Positions 6,441 through 9,674 of a stretch of DNA of 9,674 bases are shown here, piece by piece; position 1 is the first letter of the stretch; each line of letters begins with the position of its first letter. The position numbers and the translations under genes were made by a program. The notes under the pieces are model-generated. The model saw only the letters and a list, made by a program, of their open reading frames with translations, was not told the DNA's origin and made no database searches. Location of the stretch: NCBI GenBank assembly GCA_020052895.1, contig JAGVOE010000075.1, forward strand, positions 1 to 9,674, in the 5' to 3' direction. Origin of the DNA: Candidatus Woesebacteria bacterium (GTDB taxonomy: Bacteria; Patescibacteriota; Microgenomatia; UBA1400; MFAQ01).

Positions 6441-6466
6441 GACAAGTTTTTATTACCTCTCTTGTC
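6441..6466. repeat. Inverted repeat after the TM-helix gene, possible terminator
   Basis: GACAAG (6441-6446) pairs with CTTGTC (6461-6466) around a 14-base loop, three bases after the stop codon. On the + strand no T-run follows. On the minus strand it is followed by GTTTTATTTTT, so it would serve better against minus-strand read-through from the DUF5679 gene. The right arm overlaps the repeat at 6457-6498. Confidence 0.35.
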
Positions 6467-6498
6467 AATGGGAGGTGGCCATAGGCCGGAGGGGTTTA
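6457..6498. repeat. Diverged copy of the repeat found in rny
   Basis: CTTGTCAA (6461-6468), GGGAG (6470-6474), a GGCC-ATA-GGCC hairpin (6477-6487) and GTTTA (6494-6498) follow the same order as 196-239. Identity is partial. It occupies most of the space between the TM-helix gene and the terminator of the DUF5679 gene. Nothing else is recognised between 6438 and 6557. Confidence 0.4.
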
Positions 6499-6507
6499 TC
6501 AGCCACC

Positions 6508-6540
6508 AAAAAACCCGAGGTCGATTACTCTCACTCAGGT
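6508..6540 (-). terminator. Intrinsic terminator of the minus-strand pair
   Basis: On the minus strand ACCTGAG (6540-6534) pairs with CTCGGGT (6519-6513), seven pairs including one G-U, around a 14-base loop. The T-run continues to 6508. It lies 17 bases after the DUF5679 stop codon. On the + strand the wobble pair becomes a C-A mismatch, so the signal favours the minus strand. Confidence 0.6.
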
Positions 6541-6557
6541 CTTAAGGACGGTCCAAT

Positions 6558-6698
6558 TTACTTGGCGCCGATTTTAAACATTTTGGTTCCGCATGTGGGA
6601 CAAACAGCTTTAGCGGCTGGTTTGCCATTCTTCATGGTTACTCTCTCGAAATCGGAAACCTCTTTCTTTGATCTACATTTTACACAATATATCTGCAT
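6558..6698 (-). CDS. DUF5679 zinc-ribbon protein, 46 residues
   Basis: This small gene is below common length cut-offs. The protein begins MQIYCVKCRSKKE and ends VCPTCGTKMFKIGAK. Two CxxC pairs, C5/C8 and C33/C36, form a probable zinc ribbon. YCVKCR, the central MKNGKPA (22-28) and the CPTCGTKMF ending match the DUF5679 pattern as I know it from Patescibacteria and other bacteria; no function is established. A near-perfect Shine-Dalgarno sequence, AAGGGGGTGA, lies 9 bases before the ATG, and a terminator follows the stop. The upstream gene on the same strand ends 27 bases earlier, so the two probably share one transcript. An 84-codon frame on the opposite strand (6475-6729) is its shadow. A nucleic-acid or ribosome-linked role is only a guess from the fold. 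Confidence 0.88.
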   Translation of the reverse strand: MQIYCVKCRSKKEVSDFERVTMKNGKPAAKAVCPTCGTKMFKIGAK

Positions 6699-6707
6699 TT
6701 ACTTGGT

Positions 6708-6717
6708 TCACCCCCTT
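6708..6717 (-). promoter_or_regulatory. Strong Shine-Dalgarno sequence for the DUF5679 gene
   Basis: AAGGGGGTGA on the minus strand matches AAGGAGGTGA at 9 of 10 positions, with a 9-base spacing to the ATG at 6698. I found no comparable site before any other start codon in the window. It fixes the start of the small gene and shows that this organism can use Shine-Dalgarno pairing. Confidence 0.75.
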
Positions 6718-6725
6718 TCTTTTGT

Positions 6726-6962
6726 TTAGTGCCTCAATAAATATTGCCACAAGGCCAACTCTAAGGCTAGCACAAGCATAGTCAGGATCAGGGTCTTTGT
6801 CAAGTCTGCCTTAAAAATCTCCTTTTGAGCCGGCAAGACCTCCAGTTGTTTTTTTTGAGGTTTGGTCTTCAGCCACTGATCGTTTACCACAAACCCTCCG
6901 GTTACCGCCTTCTTCTGAGAGCTCTTTAGTTTGGCTTTTTTTGTCCTTCTTGGTTTTGGCAT
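6726..6962 (-). CDS. Small basic protein with a C-terminal membrane helix, family unknown
   Basis: I do not recognise this 78-residue protein. Residues 1-20 are very basic (MPKPRRTKKAKLKSSQKKAV), and residues 31-54 are also rich in Lys. One hydrophobic helix at about 57-76 (TLILTMLVLALELALWQYLL) is followed only by Arg-His. This is a tail-anchored layout, with the charged N-terminus expected in the cytoplasm, where it might touch nucleic acid or ribosomes; that is inference from charge alone. It is followed 27 bases later by the DUF5679 gene, probably on the same transcript. It diverges from the DUF4446 gene with 25 bases between the start codons. A minus-strand TATAAT (6981-6976) ends 13 bases before the ATG. 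Confidence 0.7.
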   Translation of the reverse strand: MPKPRRTKKAKLKSSQKKAVTGGFVVNDQWLKTKPQKKQLEVLPAQKEIFKADLTKTLILTMLVLALELALWQYLLRH

Positions 6963-6971
6963 TTTGTATAG

Positions 6972-6983
6972 TAAAATTATATT
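6972..6983. promoter_or_regulatory. Overlapping divergent promoters
   Basis: The 25-base gap between two divergent start codons must hold both promoters. On the minus strand, TATAAT (6981-6976) predicts a leader of about 7 bases for the basic protein gene. On the + strand, TAAAAT (6972-6977) with TTGGTT (6950-6955), or TATATT (6978-6983) with TTGGCA (6956-6961), predicts a leader of about 4 bases or none for the DUF4446 gene. The boxes overlap, so the two directions may compete. Confidence 0.45.
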
Positions 6984-6987
6984 AATT

Positions 6988-7440
6988 ATGGCTCCTACTT
7001 ACTTACTGGTGGCGTTTTTTTCCCTGTGGCTACTTATTATAACCATATTACTCATCCGTTCTCTCATTCACTACAATCGTTTAACGGCTAACGTCTCCCA
7101 AAAAGACCTCGTCTCGGCCCTTAATCACCTCATCTCCGTTTCAAGTCAAAACACCGACGACCTTAAGTCGACCTCCGAAAAACTATCCCAAGAGATTACC
7201 CAAAATAAAAGTCATCTTCAGAGACTAGGCTTCAAGCGCTACAATCCCTTCACCGACACGGGTGGGGATCAAAGTTTTTCGGTCGCTCTCTTGGATGAAA
7301 ACGGCAATGGCCTTATGATAAGTTCTCTGCATAGTCGGGAAAACACTCGCCTCTATGCCAAAAAAGTAGAAAATGGTAAAGTAAACACTCAGGCCCTCAG
7401 TAAAGAAGAACAAATAGTTATCAATGAGGCTCTAAAGTAA
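6988..7440 (+). CDS. DUF4446 family membrane-anchored protein
   Basis: The 150-residue protein has an N-terminal membrane helix at about 4-25, a short polar coiled-coil stretch (about 35-78) and a compact C-terminal domain. That domain carries the DUF4446 signatures RYNPF (84-88), DTGGDQSFSVALLD (90-103), the SLHSREN loop (113-119) and RLYAK (121-125). The family's function is unknown. I chose the ATG at 6988 over the in-frame ATG at 6931 because the upstream start would overlap the divergent gene and its promoter, and because 6988 places the helix at the very N-terminus. The next gene starts 12 bases after the stop codon, but it has its own TATAAT there, so it need not rely on this transcript. 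Confidence 0.88.
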   Translation: MAPTYLLVAFFSLWLLIITILLIRSLIHYNRLTANVSQKDLVSALNHLISVSSQNTDDLKSTSEKLSQEITQNKSHLQRLGFKRYNPFTDTGGDQSFSVALLDENGNGLMISSLHSRENTRLYAKKVENGKVNTQALSKEEQIVINEALK

Positions 7441-7446
7441 TATAAT
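7418..7446 (+). promoter_or_regulatory. Leaderless promoter of the DUF3048 gene
   Basis: TTATCA (7418-7423, 4 of 6), a spacer of exactly 17 bases and a perfect TATAAT (7441-7446). The -10 box ends six bases before the ATG at 7453, which places +1 on the A of ATG. The -35 box lies inside the end of the DUF4446 gene and the -10 box follows its stop codon directly. Confidence 0.65.
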
Positions 7447-7452
7447 AATCAA

Positions 7453-8655
7453 ATGAAACCGACCCCCAAACTCATCATCTCTCTCGTTGTCACCTTTTTT
7501 CTTTCAGCTGGTCTTGCTTACGCCGTAGTTCCTTCGGAGAGGGGTAGTCTGGTCTCCCCTCAAGCCGACATTTCTTCGGATAAAGCCTCATCTGGCTTTG
7601 CCCAATTTGCAGCTGAACCCAAAACAGAACCCTGTCCTCTAAACGGCAAGCTCTACTCCAAGTCCGAAAAAGCTCTCTGGGAAACCAAGCGTCCCATATT
7701 AGCCATGCTGGAAAATCACGTCGAAGCCCGTCCCCAGTCCGGCTTGTCCCTTGCCGACATCGTTTATGAGGCAGTCGCTGAAGGAGGCATCACCCGTTTC
7801 ATGGGTGTGTTTTATTGCGGAGCCCAAAGCGATACCGTCATTGTCGCTCCTGTCCGTAGTGCTCGTATTTATTTTGTCAATCTAGCCGCTGAGTACAACA
7901 ACCCTATCTACATGCACGTTGGTGGTGGCAACTGTAGTCGAGACGAAGCTAGTGGGCAGTGCACCTCAAACAAAAAAGCTTGGGCCTTGGAAGAGCTGGC
8001 CAAGATGGGCTGGAGAAAAGCCGGTGGCAACGACTTCGACACTATCTCCGATACCGGATACCCGGTTCTTTACCGAGACTACAATCGTCTTGGGGAGGGC
8101 AAGGTTCTGGCTACCGAGCACACCATGGTAGGCTCTCTTTCTGCAGCCTGGAAACAAGCTCTCAAGCGTGGCTTCACTGGCCTCAATGACCAAGGGAAGA
8201 CCTGGCTCTCCGGCGTCAAGCTCTGGCAGACCGACTCCGCCGCTCCCAGTGGCCAGCTCGCCCAAAACATCAAATATGATTTCTGGAAGGGCTATCAAGA
8301 CTTTGCCGTTCAGTGGGTCTATGACCCCAGTACCCAAGAGTACCGCAGAAGCCAAGGTGGCTCGACTCAGATCGATCTGGAAACCAAACAGCAAATTAGT
8401 ACTTCAAACATTATTGTTCAGTTCGCCAAAGAGGAGGGGCCTCTGGACGAACACAAACACCTGTTCTACAACGTCATTGGCCAGGGCACTGGACTACTCT
8501 TTACTCAAGGCCAAGCAATTGAGATTACCTGGAAAAAATCGAAACAAACAGACCGAACTATTTTTACCAACAAATCCGGTAAAGAAGTTAGTTTCACTCC
8601 TGGCGCCATCTGGATAAGTATTTTACCCATTGGCAATAAAGTGGACTATAATTAG
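7453..8655 (+). CDS. Exported DUF3048 family protein
   Basis: The 400-residue protein starts with a signal peptide (KPTPK, a hydrophobic core at about 7-20, and a likely signal peptidase I site after AYA, residue 24). A Ser/Ala-rich linker follows. The N-terminal DUF3048 domain (about 80-230) includes RPILAMLENH (80-89), GGITRF (111-116) and the family hallmark PVRSAR (133-138). The C-terminal domain (about 270-397) includes GQGTGLLFTQG and the closing PGAIWISILP (383-392). Relatives include the YerB lipoprotein of Bacillus; function is not established. There is no lipobox cysteine at the cleavage site, so it is probably secreted or held by the uncleaved signal. Four cysteines (61, 122, 161, 170) lie in the exported part and could form disulfides. 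The promoter is leaderless. Confidence 0.9.
   Translation: MKPTPKLIISLVVTFFLSAGLAYAVVPSERGSLVSPQADISSDKASSGFAQFAAEPKTEPCPLNGKLYSKSEKALWETKRPILAMLENHVEARPQSGLSLADIVYEAVAEGGITRFMGVFYCGAQSDTVIVAPVRSARIYFVNLAAEYNNPIYMHVGGGNCSRDEASGQCTSNKKAWALEELAKMGWRKAGGNDFDTISDTGYPVLYRDYNRLGEGKVLATEHTMVGSLSAAWKQALKRGFTGLNDQGKTWLSGVKLWQTDSAAPSGQLAQNIKYDFWKGYQDFAVQWVYDPSTQEYRRSQGGSTQIDLETKQQISTSNIIVQFAKEEGPLDEHKHLFYNVIGQGTGLLFTQGQAIEITWKKSKQTDRTIFTNKSGKEVSFTPGAIWISILPIGNKVDYN
8647..8652 (+). promoter_or_regulatory. TATAAT box six bases before the winged-helix gene
   Basis: A perfect TATAAT at 8647-8652 ends six bases before the GTG start codon at 8659, placing +1 on the first codon base. It overlaps the last two sense codons of the DUF3048 gene. 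The -35 region is poor (TTTACC at 8622-8627 with a 19-base spacer). Confidence 0.5.
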
Positions 8656-8658
8656 TAT

Positions 8659-9240
8659 GTGGCCAAACTATCGGATCTAATTATCTCCAAAGTTAGAGTC
8701 AAACTCTTAAAGATATTCCTTTCTCAAACAAAGGAAATGTACTATGTCAGACAGCTGACTCGCATTACCAAAGAAGAGATCAACGCTATCCGTCGAGAGT
8801 TAGACCACCTCCAAAAAGCCGGCCTTCTCACCAGTGAAAAAAGAGGTAATCGTCTTTACTACTCGGTCAAAACCAACTTTACTTTATATCCCGAACTCAC
8901 CAACTTGGTTATCAAGTCTTCTGGGCTAGGTCGTCTCATCATCAAAAATCGCAGTAAGCTAGGTTTTATCAAATTTGCCTTTGTCTCGCAAAAGCTAGTT
9001 CGAGGTCTAAAAAGAGAGTCCGAAGAAGTAGATCTCATGATCATCGGCAAGACCATCATGCCTCAAGTCTCTTTGCTTGTTAAGCAAATCGAAAAATCAC
9101 TCAACACCGAAATAAACTACTCTTGTATGACCGAAGAAGAGTTTAGTTATCGCAAGTCCCACAAAGACCCCTTCATCGTCAAAGTCCTCCTTCAATCTCG
9201 ACTTACTCTCATCGGAGACGAAATTCAATTACTAAGTTAA
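8659..9240 (+). CDS. Winged-helix protein with a degenerate nucleotidyltransferase-like domain
   Basis: The 193-residue protein is probably a transcription regulator. Residues 8-74 form an ArsR-type winged helix: the recognition helix is near TKEEINAIRRELDHLQKAGL (37-56) and the wing is SEKRGNRLYYSV (59-70). Residues about 100-185 resemble the nucleotidyltransferase domain often fused to such regulators in archaea and Patescibacteria (VDLMIIG at 124-130, then a long helix and a C-terminal helix ending near SRLTLIG). The catalytic Gly-Ser pattern is missing (FAFVSQKLVRG), and the first acidic position of the DxD pair is Glu in SEEVDL. I therefore expect a binding rather than a catalytic domain. 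The start is GTG at 8659; the ATG two bases earlier is out of frame. The gene overlaps the next one by one base. Confidence 0.72.
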   Translation: MAKLSDLIISKVRVKLLKIFLSQTKEMYYVRQLTRITKEEINAIRRELDHLQKAGLLTSEKRGNRLYYSVKTNFTLYPELTNLVIKSSGLGRLIIKNRSKLGFIKFAFVSQKLVRGLKRESEEVDLMIIGKTIMPQVSLLVKQIEKSLNTEINYSCMTEEEFSYRKSHKDPFIVKVLLQSRLTLIGDEIQLLS

Positions 9241-9464
9241 TGCCAATTCAAAAAATTCTCAAAGTCGGTAACTCTTTGGGAGTCACCCTTCCTTCCAGCT
9301 TTGTCAAAAATTTATCTCTCAAGCCAGGAGACGCCGTTGAGGTCTTTCAGGAAACAGGGGACTCTCTAAACTTGGTCTTTATCGATAGCCATCAGCTTAG
9401 TTTGGGCCTCAATCAGCTTGCCCGCCGTGGAGGGCCTAAAAAAATCTCCAGAAAACAGATATAA
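9240..9464 (+). CDS. AbrB/MazE-like (SpoVT-AbrB fold) DNA-binding protein
   Basis: The 74-residue protein opens with QKILKVGNSLGVTLP (4-18) and continues SFVKNLSLKPGDAVEVF, the swapped-hairpin pattern of MazE antitoxins and AbrB-type regulators. The C-terminal third (SLGLNQLARRGGPKKISRKQ) is basic and polar and could be a short partner-binding tail. The ATG overlaps the stop codon of the winged-helix gene by one base, so the two are probably translationally coupled and may act on the same promoter. No toxin gene lies beside it: the downstream gene is secD. It is better called an orphan regulator than an antitoxin. Confidence 0.8.
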   Translation: MPIQKILKVGNSLGVTLPSSFVKNLSLKPGDAVEVFQETGDSLNLVFIDSHQLSLGLNQLARRGGPKKISRKQI

Positions 9465-9465
9465 T
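9460..9465 (+). promoter_or_regulatory. TATAAT box six bases before secD
   Basis: A perfect TATAAT at 9460-9465 overlaps the stop codon of the AbrB-like gene and ends six bases before the secD ATG at 9472, again placing +1 on the first codon base. No convincing -35 box is seen at the usual distance. Confidence 0.5.
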
Positions 9466-9471
9466 TCTTTG

Positions 9472-9674
9472 ATGACTCTTTCTAAGCCTCTAAAAGTTTC
9501 TCTCGCTATTTTGTTTCTAACTATTATCTCATTGTATCTGGTTCTACCAGCTCAGATCGGCAACTTTTCCATTCCTAGAATCAACTTCAAGCTTGGCCCA
9601 TTTGATCTTGCCTCCGAGATAGAGCTCAAGCAAGGCTTGGATATCAAAGGAGGCCTCCAAGTTATTCTTATGGC
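9472..9674 (+). CDS. secD: Protein translocase subunit SecD, N-terminal fragment cut by the window end
   Basis: SecD is a membrane partner of SecYEG that helps pull exported proteins across the membrane using the proton gradient, usually with SecF. Only 67 codons are present. They show a basic start (TLSKPLK), a first membrane helix at about 8-26 and a periplasmic stretch ending LKQGLDIKGGLQVIL (52-66), matching the strongly conserved SecD motif LGLDLKGG. The ORF remains open at the window edge. The ATG at 9472 is chosen because it puts the helix at the usual place and follows a TATAAT box. No Shine-Dalgarno sequence is seen. Confidence 0.85.
   Translation, partial: MTLSKPLKVSLAILFLTIISLYLVLPAQIGNFSIPRINFKLGPFDLASEIELKQGLDIKGGLQVILM

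Noticed and set aside
6475..6729. An 84-codon + strand open frame after the TM-helix gene
   Set aside because: It lies antisense to the DUF5679 gene, which has conserved CxxC pairs, a Shine-Dalgarno sequence and a terminator. The + strand frame has no recognisable domain and crosses a repeat.
6931..6987. An upstream in-frame ATG for the DUF4446 gene
   Set aside because: It would overlap the divergent small gene and its promoter. The start at 6988 fits the family N-terminus better.
7966..8394. A 142-codon minus-strand frame inside the DUF3048 gene, and a 149-codon + strand frame at 8168-8617
   Set aside because: Both are shadows of a well-supported gene with clear DUF3048 motifs and show no domain of their own.
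9240..9464. A MazEF-type toxin-antitoxin system
   Set aside because: Only the antitoxin-like fold is present. The neighbours are a winged-helix gene and secD, with no room for a toxin.

Overview
The window looks like a chromosomal segment of a Candidate Phyla Radiation (Patescibacteria) bacterium, most likely of the Microgenomates type. This is an inference from gene content and repeat style; I have no database hit. Pointers are compact bacterial housekeeping genes, DUF4446, DUF3048 and DUF5679 proteins, a small class A RNase P RNA, and short GC-rich palindromes (core CCTGCCTGCCGGCAGGCAGG) scattered between and inside genes. All genes read with the standard code. The window looks like core chromosome rather than a mobile island: I see no transposase, integrase, phage gene, CRISPR array or tRNA.

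Positions 1-131 hold a weak terminator-like hairpin and a tentative promoter. Then come five genes on the + strand: rny (RNase Y, without a visible membrane anchor), an HU-family DNA-binding gene, miaB (ending where a TRAM domain would be expected), miaA, and a PerM/AI-2E-type membrane protein. MiaA makes i6A37 on tRNA and MiaB methylthiolates it, so the middle of this block is a tRNA position-37 modification pair. Palindromic repeats lie in the rny-HU gap and the miaB-miaA gap, and two more are read in frame inside miaA. A different repeat is read in frame inside rny.

Positions 5351-5665 on the minus strand encode RNase P RNA (rnpB), convergent with the perM-like gene. Divergent from rnpB is a MscS-like TM-helix protein with a near-consensus promoter that almost touches its start codon. 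Positions 6558-6962 on the minus strand hold two small genes: a basic protein with one C-terminal membrane helix, and a 46-residue DUF5679 zinc ribbon that is easily missed. The zinc-ribbon gene has the only strong Shine-Dalgarno sequence I found here, and a terminator follows it.

From 6988 to the end the + strand carries DUF4446, an exported DUF3048 protein, a winged-helix/degenerate nucleotidyltransferase protein, an AbrB/MazE-like protein and the start of secD. Three of these genes (DUF3048, the winged-helix protein and secD) have a perfect TATAAT box ending exactly six bases before the start codon, which places the predicted transcription start on the first codon base. With the near-leaderless gene at 5748, this suggests widespread leaderless transcription, with Shine-Dalgarno use kept for at least one internal gene. 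This, the repeats read in frame inside genes, the TRAM-less MiaB and the reduced RNase P RNA are the main points of interest.
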